Source: Solea solea
Lineage: Eukaryota; Chordata; Actinopteri; Pleuronectiformes; Soleidae
Direction: 5' to 3'
Length of the DNA: 64,000 bases
Assembly: GCF_958295425.1 (NCBI RefSeq)
Contig: NC_081140.1
Location: forward strand, 12,051,433 to 12,115,432
Part shown: positions 43,261 through 57,555 of the stretch, piece after piece
Numbering within the stretch: position 1 is the stretch's first letter
How the letters are laid out: the number at the start of each line of letters is the position of its first letter
Program-made: the position numbers and the translations under genes
Notes under the pieces: model-generated
The model's database searches: none
What the model was told of the DNA's origin: nothing
Seen by the model: the letters and a program-made list of their open reading frames with translations, nothing else

Positions 43261-46200
43261 AAGTCACTTTTACTACATTGTCGAGTGCTTTTATGGAGAG
43301 GAAGACTGAACAACAAGCTCAATAGGACTTTGTTCTGATTAAGAATATGCATACTTTACTCTAGACTGCAGACACAACAGGCTTTTTTGTATGATTTTAG
43401 ACATTTACACAACCCCAACTATTAAGAATAGGTTTGGAGGACAGTAAATGTAGTTAACAATTCCATTACAGTTGCCCATATTTTAATGACCCTTCTTAAA
43501 TAACATTGGAATTCTTTTAAATGTAGGATAAACATCCTTGTCCTAGCTGAAGTCACATGGGTTTACTTGTGGACCTTTCTTTTTAATCACTCCTGGAGGG
43601 TTGAAGGCGAGAACAGTGTTTTTTTGTTTTTTTTTTTACTCTTACACACTGGAGGCAGCATGTAGCTATAAACAGGAATTACCCAACAATCGCTTTGTGA
43701 ATGTGGTGATAACAGTGTGTTCTAGCACTGCTTGGGGATCTCCCTGGGTGGAGCAGGCTGGCCCGTGGGTTGGAAGGAGTGAGTGAATGAGGCACTCCGA
43801 TTAAACGGGACAAAACAAGGACATTTGTTATTTACCATGTGAGGTGGAGGAGCACAGGACAGATACATTTGTGTTTTTATGTACTGTGTGTTCCTGTACA
43901 CCTTTTATCTCCCCCTACTCTCCACCCCAAATTTCATCAAGAGGTGACATCTCTCACACACAGGGCAGGATAGATGACGAAGCATATGTAATCAAAGGTA
44001 GGGCCTTAGTGATAAAGTTTGTACTGCAACACATTTGCCTGATTGGATCTACTGTGTGTCACTGTGAATTCATTATTAATGACAAGACGCTCAAACTTTT
44101 CAAAGAAGTCTCCTGCAGAGATAGTGGAAAATGTTTTTTTTTTTTTAAATCTTTAAAACTAAGAATAAAAATGTTTGTACAATTTGTTTAAAGTGATGTG
44201 AACCAAATATGTCTTTGCTTGATTGAGTCATTATCAAGCGAGCAGCCTGATGGGTTATCGTTCCACGAGACATCAGTGTCTCCCTCTATGTTCCACTCGC
44301 GAGCCCATGTCTGAAAAACGGAAACGCCACATCCCTGTCCTCAAAGATTTGTCTTGATGACTTTCCCTCTGTGCATGTGTGCGTCTGTAAGCCATGCACC
44401 TTTCTTTGTGTATGCATGTGTGTTTTTGGTCAGCCAGGGTTGCAGCAGAGGAAAGAATGTGGCCGTGGAAAGGAATGCTGGTCTGATTAGCACTGCTTAC
44501 CTGTAAGTGAACTGGACGTGCCGATGTGTGATGAGACCGAGGAAACAAGGGAACAATAGGACAGTAGAGATTCCTTTCCATGCTGCATTCCAACGATCCT
44601 GCAGCCGGGGCCCCCTGCTTAGGGCTTTGATGAACCCTTCTCGCAGCTTCCTGGGATTGTCGCTCCTCCACAAACACAAAAACATAAAGCGGTCCGTGAG
44701 CGGGCCAGGGAAGAGAGAGCATGGCCCTCCTCAGGATGTCCTGTTTTGATTAGCGTTAGCATCCTAAAAGCACCGTAGAAATATTATTCTAACACGTAGA
44801 AGAGCCCAGTGGTGACACATCCACTTCTTTCCACTCCGTGACCCCCAGGGTCAGATTCACCACAATGAGCTGCAGGAATCAAAGAGTTGCTCCTCACCCA
44901 GTGATATGACTGAGGAAATCATGTGAGGAAAACAAGGTGATAGAACACGATAGGGAGAGAATTCAGGGCCGTTTAACAGGTGGATGTTTGTCAAGCCAGT
45001 GCATTTAAGGATTTTCACAGAAAGACCTGCTGACATATAAATAGTATATCAGGTGCATCTTTAAAAATGGTGATTTATTCAGTGAGTAGCAAATATAGCT
45101 TAAAGAAAGCAGATGTTCCTCAAACAAGAAGGAGGTAGGGGGCTTTTTTAAGTAACAAAAAAACCAAAGCTGATATATTTGTGATTTTAAATTCACAATA
45201 ACGACAAAATTACCTTTCAATCTCTGGGGTGGGACCATCAGTTCAAAAGAAAGGCAAAAGGTAATAATACTTCCAGTATATCCGAGTATTATAAATACTT
45301 AGATATCTTCATAAATTCATCAAAACAGTTTGAGTCCAAACATGTTGCTTTATTACTTTAAAGATATCCATGTATAATTATTATTAGTAGTAGTAATATT
45401 TACTTTTATTATATTCCTAATTAGATTTTCATTTGTTTGGGCTACCACTCACACTCTCTCCTTTTAAGATGGAAAGTTGTTATTGTCATTTGTATTCTTC
45501 CTTGTGAGCTTACTAACTTTTAAAATATATCAATGTCTATACTTTAATAGTAAGCTGCATTGTGAGAGAACTCATCCAAAATAAAACAGTAAAAAAGCTG
45601 CAGAGAAATTACACAAGTAGTTTTTGTTCCAATAGAAAATGTTTTCACTTGACTGAAATCCTAAATTAACTCATCTTTTCCTTTAAACAAGCACTGTAGT
45701 TGTGTATTTCGAGCAGCAGCTCTTCCATACAGTGTCCTCTTTCCGCAGCCAACTCTACGTCTTTTCTGTCTCCTGTGGAATCAGAGAGCAGTGAAGCATT
45801 GCAGCATGGTTTGTTGTTCTGCTGTTGCTTGAGGGCTTTAGTTTGACAGTAGGGCACCACTTTGTTCACCTCAGTGTCCAGAAGGGACCCCTAGGGGCCT
45901 CTGGGCCTGGATGTCTCTGTCAGGGCTGTGGCAGGACTGGGGCATTGGGCCCCCCCGCTGCTCAATGGGTCACTGGACAAGCTAATCGATTTTATCTCCG
46001 TTTCACACACCACATCAAACCCCTACTGGCCTGATATTCACATGTTCACTGTTCAGAGGATTAGGCTCCTTCCTTCTTCTGTCTATCTTTTTTTTCACTC
46101 TTTCAGTTTTTTCTTTCTCTTCCAACAAGTGTTTCTTATTTGTAACTTCTGTTTTGTCTACCACTCCTTTTGTAATTTATCTCCTTCCCTTCTATCTCCA

Positions 46201-47094
46201 CGCCCCCACCCCCTTTCTGTGGGAGCATTTTAAATTTAGCCTCCATGCCCGTCTCCATGTTGGCAATCCCCTTGGGTGACGGCTGGTGGGCAAGAGGCAG
46301 AGGAGCCCTTGTTTTCTCGGCCATTCCTCTGGATGAAGCGTTGGAACAAGGGAATGAAAGCTTTGGGAAAGGTCTGGAAACTTCCCATTCATCAGTGTAA
46401 GGAGATACTGCGCTGACAGTTAGCAGACGGCCAGCCAAGTACAACACGGGACAGCCGCGTGGGCCTGCAGTGCTCGGCTCAACAGACAGACAGAGCTAGG
46501 CCAGACCAGACCAAACACCCCACTCATCTCCTCTATAAGGAAATAACATATGTTAGCATTTTAGGCATTTATTCTGATTCTCATGTGCAGAGTGACTGAA
46601 GTGCAAACAGTAGAATAAGTGAATGATTATGGGTGCAATCATAACTAATATGGTAATAAAGAGGAGCAGGGGGCGAGAAAGTTAAAGCATTGCAGACAAA
46701 TAATCATCACATGGTGCCATTTAAGTAATGGAGCAAACTGTGGTGAGGTTCAGTTTTTTTTTTTTTCTGATTTAGCAAAAAGAAAAAGTTTGGTGCATTG
46801 TTAGTTTTGTACTTTCCCTATCCTCTCCCCTGTGTGAAAATCTAATATGTCCTTACTCTTTGCATGTCCCAAAAGCCACTGCACCAGGGCAGAATGCATG
46901 TATGCTCGCTGTGCCGTAATGTATTTATGAAAGTAAGACATTAACTCAAACACATGTTTGATTATTTATCGATCCATGTAAGACATTTATACACAACATA
47001 CTTGGATACAAATGCAGACCGGCTCCCTGGTGAGATGGGACAGAGGATTGGCAGGACAGTGCATGGTGGGACATTGCAGGTGTGAGCCTGTGTC

Positions 47095-47240
47095 ACTCTG
47101 CCCAGCCATTAATCGCTGCCATCTGACAGTTCAATCTACAAGGGACTGAGCAGAGCAGCCGGCTGGTTACCAGGGCAGGTCATTACTGAGCATGGAGGCA
47201 GCCAATCGCATCAGCGATCAATGACAAAGGCAGTAGAGGA
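47095..47240. promoter_or_regulatory. Candidate conserved regulatory block
   Basis: Unique sequence with 'gccattaatcgctgccatct', 'ggttaccagggc' and 'agccaatcgcatcagcgatcaatga' (a CCAAT box and repeated ATCGAT-like cores). It is followed by a purine-rich stretch. Only composition and motif density support the call. Confidence 0.3.
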
Positions 47241-48245
47241 GAAGAGAGCAAAAAGTGAGGGAGAAGTAGAGGGAGGTAGGGGTGAGAGAGGCAATAGAGA
47301 TGTAGAGGTATGGCAGGATGAAGGCAGTTATGCTGCTGAAGGTCAGTTCTTGGTTGTGGAGTGGATGACAAACAGGCTGTCAGCCTCCAAGAAATGGAAA
47401 TATTCATCCAATGCTGCACAACTTAAAATATGGCCTCTTGCTCGTGCACACACTTTAATGTGCACAGACACAGTCATTGCCATAGCAGCTTGATTGAGAA
47501 TGCAGTAGGGGAATTTAGTGTGAACCATTGTTTTATGAATTCCATGTACAAGGTGTTGGCAGTGGCAGCTGCTCTTTTAGTGGTCAGTTTAGGACGCGCT
47601 GTGGTAAAAGTAAAAATCAGTTCATGAAAATGCCACATCTCCCCCCGTGGCTCCATCTCCGCTGCCCACCACGTTACCACGGGGACAGCTGCCATGGCAA
47701 GGTCTGTCCAGTGGTATTTACCTAGCCCCAGGAAGTTAAACACAGCCTCCCTCTAATAGAAGAAATTCCATGAGTTTAACAACATTTATCATATTTCATT
47801 ACCCATCGGATGTCATTTTCAACTTCTCACCCATGTTTTTCCCCTCACACTTTTTCAAATAGAATGTTGATGATGGAATTAATCGCCTATGTGGGTGACA
47901 GTATTTGGCCAAGGCTCTGGTAAAACAACAAGGAGAGCTCTCTCTTCTCCCCAGGGGCCCAGAATAGCAGAAATGGTCGTTTATTCTGCACTATCTCTCA
48001 GCAAATCCACTGGATTTCTCTCTCAGACAGATTCACACACATACACACACAGAGTCCATCCCCGTGTGGACACCACTGAGTGATGATGAGTCATTATAGA
48101 CAGGGTGCCCTTCGACCTCCTCCAGACTTTATGGATCACTCTCTGGCAGAATCATATTCCCTATTGCCAAGATTCTGTCCATCTGCCTGCCTGTCTGTCA
48201 GACAGTCAGGCCCCTTTAGTGTCTTTCCTTCTCTCTCCCATACTT

Positions 48246-48280
48246 TCCCTTACTCTCTCTCTCTCTCTCGCTCTCTCTCC
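48246..48280. repeat. (CT)n tract
   Basis: A short interrupted CT microsatellite in mecom intron 1. Confidence 0.85.
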
Positions 48281-51200
48281 TCTGAGTTTCACACACCAGT
48301 TCATCCCAGACATCTCTGTCTCTATTTATTTTAATAACAAACAGGAAAAATATCTCCATTTCCCATTACCAAATGTTTGAATTTGATCTTTTACACGCAG
48401 TCCATAGTGCGAATAATGTGAGCAAGTGTTGATTTGCTCAGATCATTTTTAGATGAACTTGAGAAAGACCTCACGAGTTGTCTGTTATCCAAGGGTGCGG
48501 TATTTTAGTGTCTATGCATCCTCGACAAAATATACTTCAGTGTTGAGATTGGCATGCAGGTCACTTTAGCTGAAGTCACATTAATCCAATCAATCTTTTT
48601 GTATCTAAGTGTTTTCCTCACATTTCGTTCCTCACTTGCATATGATCAGGGTAATTCATGTAAAGAGGAGCCGTGCAACAAGGGAAAGGAGAGGAAAGGA
48701 GTCAGTTTAGATTTCTACACATCCTTCTCTCCTCCTCTGTTAGTTTGTTAATCCAATAGCACCACTATATATGCCAGGGGTATTCTGTGTGGATCAGGCT
48801 GCTAATATGTTTGTTGTAGGCGCTAGCATTGATCCTTCACTCGACAAATGCAATTTGTTTGGCTTGATTTGATCTGCAGCAGCAACATATTTCCATGCAG
48901 GCGGGTGCATGTAAGCCTTCCATATAAAAGAAGTTAAACTGTTTTTGCGAAGGGAAACTCTATTACAGGTGTCCTGGACCAAGGGGCCCTGCTGTCTCTG
49001 ATGAAATGCTCTTTGGGTGTTAATGCAATTCTGATTCCGCCTGGTCTGGAGACAGGCCACCTCTGGGGTTTTGAAACTGGCTCTGAAAGGTTGAAAACAA
49101 AGTCTGGATCTAAACCGTACAATTACAGTGGTGGAAACTTTGAAGGGCACTTCCTGATGTAGCATAGTAATCTCCTTTGGGACAACAGACAATGATTCTG
49201 TATAATTTTGGTGATGTTTTTGTGGAATAAGCGTTGTTGTATGTATGCACAGTGCATGTGACTGAAGTGGTACCATACACAGCAAATGATATATTGTGTG
49301 CCCTTGACATGGAACATAATACAAGCAGACTTGCTCCACCAGGATTGTGTCTCTGCATGACAATATGACAGACTTTTACTTTTGCTACAATCTTTGCAGT
49401 AGTTGTTGACAAAATTCAACAGTGACAACTTGGCATTCAGCAGCAGAGTTACTGGGCCTGTACAGATTAACACCAATGCCACTGCATGAACGACTTTCTT
49501 ATAAACCAAGTTGACAGTCATTAAGGTAATATCTTTTTTATAGTTTCAGATATTACAACCCACTTATACCGCCACTCTATCACGTCCCTCGGCGTCACCT
49601 GACAGACGCACAAGGTACCCTTCCAGGTCTCCACTGGCAGTGCACTTAGATGCTCAGAGCAGAGCAGCAGTAAAATAGAGTGAGATTAGGGTTAAGGACC
49701 AGGAAAGGACTGAGGTTAGGGTTAGGATTAATATCCAGGTTAAGCTTAGTGGATATTCACTCTTGGCTCACACTCAGACTTTTATTTTATTAATGACATC
49801 AACACTTCCATTCCAATTCCAATACTAAGCCATAAATGGTTATTTATGATTATTAGTACTGGCTTGATGCTCACAGCAAAGTTAAGTGTGGATGAACACT
49901 CAGGGCAGCTGCTCCGAGCGCCCGGCGCGTCTCTTTTAGAGGCAGAAGGATACCCTGTGCATCTGTAAGGTTATGCCTAGGGACGTGACAGAGCGGCAAT
50001 ATATGACTGAGAATGAGCTGGATATTAACTTTATAATAAACAAAAGTGACAGATGCCACATATACAGCCACATACACCCAACTATAACCTGTCATTCATT
50101 TTCAATGCCAGTCCTAAAACATTACACAGTACAGCATGTATATTTTTAACTTATGGACAGCCGTATTTCTGCTCGATCCTTACTTTGAAGTGTCTTGAAA
50201 TGTCCTGCTTAAAGCAGCATAAAGCGTAGTTTCCTATCCAATGCACATTAACAGAAAACCTCACGACAGTCTGCAGTTTTTTATATCGTTGAAAATACGG
50301 CTGCCCCTGCAAAACGAGTGACCCTTTTCAATCCCCTCGGTTCAGAGACGAGGGATACATGCTACCTGTCACATCGTCAGCTAGCCCAGGGCCCCACAGA
50401 TCAAATACAGGTATGATTTATGTCCGCTGTCTCAGCCTTCACACTGCGCGTTCTCTTGCGTTGGAGTATTGGAGTTGTTGGTCAAACCCAACTGCAGGAG
50501 TAATTTGTCTCCTCACATGTGTAGGAGGCAAAGGGCAGAGGTCAGAGAAATGAAAATGACCAGACCTGACTTAATTGTTGTATCTATTTGCAGGTCGAGA
50601 CAGGATGTCTATCTAAACGTCTATCTGTCTATTTGTCCATCTGTCTCACTTCGTTCGTGGCGCCATGTTTTGTGTCAGTGGGTCGAGACCCTCTGGCTGC
50701 AGTCAGCCATTATGGGCACTGATCTGAGCACAAAGTTCACCCAACAGATCTCTCTGGGCCAGATAGCATCACTATCACAACACACAGCTGGATTAAAACA
50801 TTTTTTTTTGGTTTCACTAGAGCTTTAATTTTGGCCACACCCACATAAAAACTCCCTTTCAAAAAATACCAGAAAAGTTAATAGGTTTCAGATCAGGTGT
50901 CATTTCTGCAAAGTCTACAAAAGATGCTTTTCATATTTGATATTTCAACACCGTTTTTCCTTCGATGTCTTTGCCAGCTTGGCACATCTGACAGGGTTAA
51001 GCCGGTAAATAGTGGAGTGAAATGCTTCCTGCATGTAATTACATTTATCATGTATAATTAGGAAGTTCTGCTCTGTCTACTCATGATGACCCTTGACCTT
51101 GCGTGTGACAGTTGTAGGCTGGTGTTGCCAGACACACAAATGTGCCGTCCAGGTCGTGCTACTTAACCATGTCTGGTTTCCGTTCTAGCATCAGGTATCT

Positions 51201-52629
51201 AATGTTGGCTTTTAGTCTAAAGCCTTGTGATTCCAGAAACGTCTCTGTGATTCCTGCTTCACAGAGAACATGCCATTTGCACCAGACCTTTAGATTAAAA
51301 AAAACAAAAAACTACTTAAATAACATTTTTATACACATTATTGCACCTTTGCCAAAGTTGTTCTATTTGACAGATGTTTGGCACTTGATTGGACTTCAGC
51401 TTTTTCATTCTTAAACCATGTTGTACTTATACAGGTTTTTTTGCTTTTTTTGGATTCGATTGTATAGTGAAATGGGGCTTGGTGAAATAGCCAAAAATAT
51501 TGTCACGATAATTCAATGCAGTCACTATTGATAATCATGATTTTTTTTTTTTTAAACCCTGAGATAATAAAGGGTAGTTTTGATAAAGGATAGTTTTGAC
51601 TGTGAGTGAACACTGAAGAAACCAGTTAATTGTGGTTTTCAACTTCTCAATGGACAGAAAACAATAAACACTTGCTAAACAGAGAACAAATATTTCAGCA
51701 ATTATGCATTGTGTCACAATATGTATGTACAGTCGGTATATAAACATTACATCATTATATAGAACCTTTGTTTAATTGAAGAAATAGTTATTGAGATATA
51801 TACAGTATATTAGTGTATTATTGTCTAGCTCTATGCTGAGGATATGAAGGATGTGGTTAGAGCAACAGTTTTCAAGTCTCTCTAACCAGAGAAAAGCATT
51901 GCTTCCTTTTACTACAGTAGTGCAACACTAGCTTCAATACGGTGACTAACCCTTCAGGAACTGTATGGGTTCATTATTTTATACCTCTGCTTTGCAGAGT
52001 GAGTTCAAACCTTGGCCCCCAACACATGTTTTTCTCCATTTGTTGAATCTGTGTGAAAACACAGTGACATGGCATTACTTGGCTAATTATTTGAGCCCTG
52101 CTCTAAGTATTAGGCTTTCTTTCTCCCTTTGTTTCCTTCTCTGTGTCTTTCTCTCCTGTCCATTGCTTGGCCATTTGTTCTTCCTCCTCCTTTAGTGCTT
52201 GTACCCTTTTCGTGTTATAATTCCCACCTATTATTTCTGTCCCGGGCCCTCATTAGTCATGTCGCTGTCAGCCGCCAGCTGCAGACATGCACGTGCACGC
52301 ACGCACACACAGACAAAAACGACACAACTGCACACATTCTTGCACATGCACAGGTATGGAAGTCATCAATGCAAGGTCAAAGGTCTGCCTCATTACCCAG
52401 CTTCAGTGAACACTTGGTGTGTTTTATGTACTGGTATTAGAAAGCAGAAGGAGGGAAATGAGGGAATGGAGAGGGGGGAACAGAAAGAGCAAGTTAATGA
52501 AGAGGACTGATGTGATTTTAGGACAGAAGGGGGGATTTTACAAAGAGAAGATGTTTCATATCACTGAAAAACAGATCCATATAGGTACAAGAGGGAAAAG
52601 TGATTGTTTTGGTGAAGATTTCAATTGAT

Positions 52630-53250
52630 CTATGTCGGACTGTCGCTTATGCAGTGGAGGTGTCACTTTAAATGGGGCAGTCGCCATCATTGCCAAACCG
52701 CAGTATTATTTTGGTTTGCTTCGCCCATGCTTGTGCAGCAGTAGTTTCAACTTTTCAAGGGCCAGAGCAGCATGGTTTATGAGTTTAAACTCAAACAGTT
52801 CCCTGTTGCCTGTGTTTTTGTCAGACAGAGTGTACCCGGCAACACTGGACAGGTATCACATTTCCAACAATTTTGCAACTCTTGCTACAAAGTCCGCCAT
52901 CACAGACACTGCTCTGCTAACTTCCTACAGAGCTCTGAATGTCACGTGACTCAGGTTGTTTACACTGGCATGTTGGCAGTAAAAGCCTCTGCAAAAACAA
53001 ATGGCATCAGTGCTGGTTTCAAGCAGTCGGAGTTCATTGAGCACTTTAAATCCACGGAGATCGAGCAATGTATTGCAGAACTTGACAGACTGAAAATGAC
53101 CGACCATTAAAGTACCCTTGTGGTGTTTTTCATGAGAATGGAAACAGCGAGATCAGATTACAGACCTGCAGTTTTTACACAGCTTCAGCCTTGTGATAAA
53201 CTTTCCCTCATCCTAGTCTAGTGAACAATTAGTTAGAAATTGCAATAAAA
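52630..53250. other. Unresolved coding-like stretch (possible retrocopy)
   Basis: On the + strand a frame ends ...GFKQSEFIEHFKSTEIEQ and CIAELDRLKMTDH, stop at 53108-53110, with AATAAA about 135 bp later, resembling the 3' end of a processed gene copy. On the minus strand one frame stays open across 480 bp with only three stops. No family was recognised in either direction and no start is convincing. It may be a pseudogene or chance. Confidence 0.25.
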
Positions 53251-55242
53251 GCGTGTAAGCATATAATGTATATCTGTACCTGATATGAAGTGATCATGAC
53301 ACAAGTAAAAAATCTATTGACTGAGCAAGTGTTATGGCAGTGAACCACCTCTGCTGTCTCTCAGGATCTTTGGATATCCAGTAAAAAGCTCTCCCCCTGA
53401 CATAATTACGTAGTACAATATGTTGCCTGGTATACACAATATATTAGAACAGTGTGGCTCAAAATGCCATTTTGAGTCCAACTGTTGTGTGACATCAGCC
53501 TGTGTCAGGCCTGTCAGTGCCACATAATAGATGCCCTATAAAATCCATTTTTATTTTTTTTCATCATCATTGTTTTCGTTTTTTTTATTATTTTGAACTC
53601 GGTTTTGCAACATTTTACAATTATTTTACCACCAAAAGTCTCTAAACTGTGAATGACTAAAATGCTTGCATTGGACATGATTCAATGATGTGACAGAAAC
53701 CGAACCAGGAGTATGTGTGCGTGTTCAAGTTCAGCCTGGGAGGTCAGAGGTTTGTGTGTGTGTACGTGTGTGCATGTGTGCTGGGGGTGTCAGCTGGGAG
53801 CAGTCAGGGGGACACTGGTGATGCAGACTGACGGGGGACATAAACACTCAATAGTACTCTGAAGGGGCCCATTGTCTCCATCGCCGCCATACCAGGTTCT
53901 CTGTGTAATGGAACGATCTGTCTCTGTATGTTTGTCTAATTGCCCAATCTCTCTCACTGTGTGTGTCTGTCTTCTGATATGTCTATCTCATTGTATGACT
54001 GGGTCTTTCTGTCCCTGTTCCACAGCAGTCACATTTTTTAAGTTTTTTACTTTTTAGGCATGAGGCATCCTATAATTCCAAAAGTGTTTTCTGTGCATAC
54101 AATGACGCATCAACATCTTGAAAATACATCAATACAGGCCTGACTGAGTGAAAGATACGTAGTAACCCTCTGTCTTTGTGTTTCTCAAAAATGACAAAAC
54201 TTTGGATTTTTGATAGCAGCTGCCCCATAGTTACAGGTGGAACTGTTACAGGGCACACAAGGGAGTTATTAGTTGTGGGACTTTAGGCCTGTGTCTGAGC
54301 CCAGAAAGGAGATAAAGGTGTGTGGAGGATATGAGATCTTTGGGGTTGAGGTGCCAGGACTGTGATGAGGTGTGTGAGATTAATGAAAGGGGGGAGGCCA
54401 GTAAGGGTGAGGTGCTCGGGACATGTTGAACGGTTGTTAGGGATTGTGCCTGTGTTTCTGTGGTTTGCATTTATGTACAAGAATGCACACGCACATTTGA
54501 GTAAGTCAAATTCTCAGTGATGTCCTCACCTGAGTTTGACATCCTCCATTTGGCAGCGCCATCTAAACTCAACTCAAAACTCCACTGAGTAAAATTAAAA
54601 GTAGTCATCAAATCCAAAGACTTTTTTAAAATTAATTCCTCATTAAGCTTTCGTTCAACACCAGACCCATGTGTGCATTAAAGGAAAGATGGAGATACAT
54701 AGAGAGAATCAACATGTATTGAGTATTTAGAGAAAGCCAAAGTTCACCCTTGTCTCTGGGCTGTTTCATGTGTTTGCTGCCACTCTCCATCTTGGCACTA
54801 AAGAATCAGCGCCTTCTTCCTCCTGCCAGTTTAACACTGTTTTTTAAATAAAATAAATCACCTCACCACACTTTAATAAAAATATTTTAAGCATGCAGGG
54901 TGTGTATAATTAGCATTTTTAGAGAATTATATGGTTTTAAAAGTAACCACATTCATTAAAAGCATATATATATAGCCCAGTTTATGTCTTTAAAAATACT
55001 TCCAGGTGCTATTTCAGGAGACAGACTCATTTTTCTTTCCCCTGTCTTTTCTTTCTTCACATAGTTACCAGCTAGTGTTACTGGCACTGCCATGTTTAGA
55101 AAAAGAGAGGCTTACAGAGGCCTAAACTGTAGTAATAATCCAATTACAATAATAAGTAGCCCAGTGATTGACACTTCAGTCAAACACTGAACAGGTTTTT
55201 ATGGGCATGTCTTTTGAAGGACATGTTTCTGTATGTTGGCCT

Positions 55243-55281
55243 CCCCCTCTCTCTCTCCCCCTCTCTCTCTCTCCCTCGCTC

Positions 55282-55315
<34 letters not shown>

Positions 55316-55380
55316 AAACACACACACGGGAGCGATGTCTATACTTTAGTGAGCTCCTCTCTCTCTCTCTCTCTCTCTCT
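55243..55380. repeat. Two (CT)n tracts separated by about 40 bp
   Basis: CT/CCCT repeats at about 55243-55315 and CT at about 55359-55380, separated by a CA run and 'gggagcgatgtctatac'. The open frame across it is poly-Ser/Leu and not a gene. Confidence 0.93.
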
Positions 55381-56369
55381 GTAGTCCACAGTGTCTGTTT
55401 ATTGTAGATGAGGTGTAGATGTTTATACAGTCCATGGAGCAAAACAAACCAGTCTCAAGTGTGAGGTGATTTCAAAATAATCCTCTTAGTTCTTTGGCAC
55501 TTTTACACCATGTCACCCCCAACTTGTATTATTTGTTCATTTCAGCCCTATACATTTACTCACTCATTCACTTCCTCGCGCAGAGAGGTTTTTAAATGGC
55601 TCAAGACAACAGCTTGCACATCTGGATGCCTGACTGAATAATAATTGTGTTTTGCTCAGCGGTCCTACTTTATCTTTAAACAGGAAGGGACAAAAAAAAC
55701 AAAACAAGTACATTCAGAGATATACTTTAGAGTCATTATAGAGGATAAACTGATTTCATACTTTCTAAAGGATTGATATTTAATAAGTGTATTTATAAAA
55801 CCTGCTGTTTATTACTTTGTAATATTAAAATATATTAAAATATGTATGTGTGACGACGATTTCTTTGGTGAGTGCGTAGCAACTGACTTACACAATCAAA
55901 CTAATCAATAAATTATCCTGGTATTTTATTACCACATTTAAGTAGCAAATAAAAATCAGTTGATGTTAATTTTCCAAATGGTTCAAGTCGATGATATCAT
56001 GCTTTGTGTTACCAAAGCACAGTTGGGCCCCAGGAGGTCACAAAGGCTACAATGTATCATGAAATCAAAACAAATGATTTTGTGTAGATAACTTTTCACA
56101 CTGTCTAGCTTATTTTCCCCCAGTAGCCTGCACATTAGCTTTTGTATAAATACATCATAGAATTACACACAATGGCCAAGGAGGGATGGATGTCAGTGGT
56201 CAGGGCAGATAAGAATGACAAAGCTCTACACTAAGCCACGTCACCACCAGGCTTCTCACCTGCCTGTCTGTCACACAGAGGCACTCAACCATCACCGAGT
56301 GATTCTTTGTGCCCATGCATGTGCGTGTACGTGTGTGTGATTGATGCGCTTTGCCTTCCGTCAACTTAA

Positions 56370-56383
56370 CCCCCCCCCCCCCC
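56370..56383. repeat. C-run of 14
   Basis: A cytosine homopolymer directly before 'aacagagctcgagctctc'; the length may be uncertain. Confidence 0.85.
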
Positions 56384-57137
56384 AACAGAGCTCGAGCTCT
56401 CTCGTCCCACCTCAGTCTGGACTGTCAATGAAACACAGGGCTATGGGAGATAGCGGCATGCTCTCCTGGCCTGCCCGTGGGCCACTCTGTCTCTTTTTCC
56501 GCTTCCTTGTGCCAGTCACCTACTGCTGTGGGAAAAGTAAAGGAGATGAGGCCTTAAAAAACAGATCATTGTCCGCCTTCTAGATTAAAGCCAGAGAATG
56601 TGAGCATTGTCCACTGAATGGCTAAACCTTCCTGCTGTCACTCAAACGCTGCTCTGAGCGCTACTTCATGTCTAAGAGGCTTATCTGCACTGAAAGGCCC
56701 CTAGCTGCTCTGGGGAGAGAGGACGTAATGAAGCGTGTTTTTTTTCTACCCTCTGTAGAGAGAAACCTGCTGCTGGGTGTTGGGGGAGGAGGGGGGATGG
56801 AGGATTCAGGGGTGGATGTGGCGAGTGGGACAGCTGCAGCACCAGGCCCCTCTACCCCACCCTTCATTTCAACCTCTCCTATTCCTTTCTAACTGCCCCT
56901 CTCGAGAGAATTGTCATTTATCTAGTCTCACATAAGAGGGAGCAGCATATATGTGACATACAGGCCTGAACCCAGGGCCAAGTAGGATAGAGGGACATGG
57001 GGACATTATGAGTGGATGTACCGAGGGACCTGCCTGTTGTCTGCTCTCAGCCGTCTGTGGGGATGATCAGCAGGCCACTGATGTGGTCTCCTCTTTTGCT
57101 CCCCTATTTGAAAAGGGGAAAGTTTAAGTGCTGACGG

Positions 57138-57159
57138 TGTGTGTGTGTGTGTGTGTTTG
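57138..57159. repeat. (GT)n microsatellite
   Basis: A short uninterrupted GT run in mecom intron 1. Confidence 0.9.
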
Positions 57160-57528
57160 TATGAACTTACATTATGATGACCTGTAGAAGAAAACTTCAA
57201 ATGTCGTTGTCAGCATCATATGCAATTTAATAATTTTATAACCAGCTCAATGAGCCAATCACATCATTATGGTCTTTATAAGCTTGCCCTTCATTAAGCC
57301 TGAGAAGACAGCATTAGTGCGCTTTCATCTACAACGCCATACTGGGTCAATTTCCATCATATTTAACCTAACCTATGAAAAATTCAACAGTGAGTGTTAT
57401 ACTGTATCCCACCCTTCCAGCCTTCTTCTCTGCTGCTTGCTTGTCATGGAAAAAACCTTCAGAACACATTAATGCTTAATGACTTTGCCTGAGAGTGTGA
57501 GTTCAAAACATCAATGAAACACTGCGTA

Positions 57529-57555
57529 ATTGCATAATTACATAAGTTACGTAAC
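57529..57555. promoter_or_regulatory. Paired bZIP-type palindromic sites
   Basis: 'attgcataat' (57529-57538) resembles a C/EBP-type site and 'gttacgtaac' (57546-57555) is a perfect palindrome that fits the PAR-bZIP consensus RTTAYGTAAY (HLF, TEF, DBP, NFIL3). They are seven bases apart. Function is inferred from the consensus only. Confidence 0.35.
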
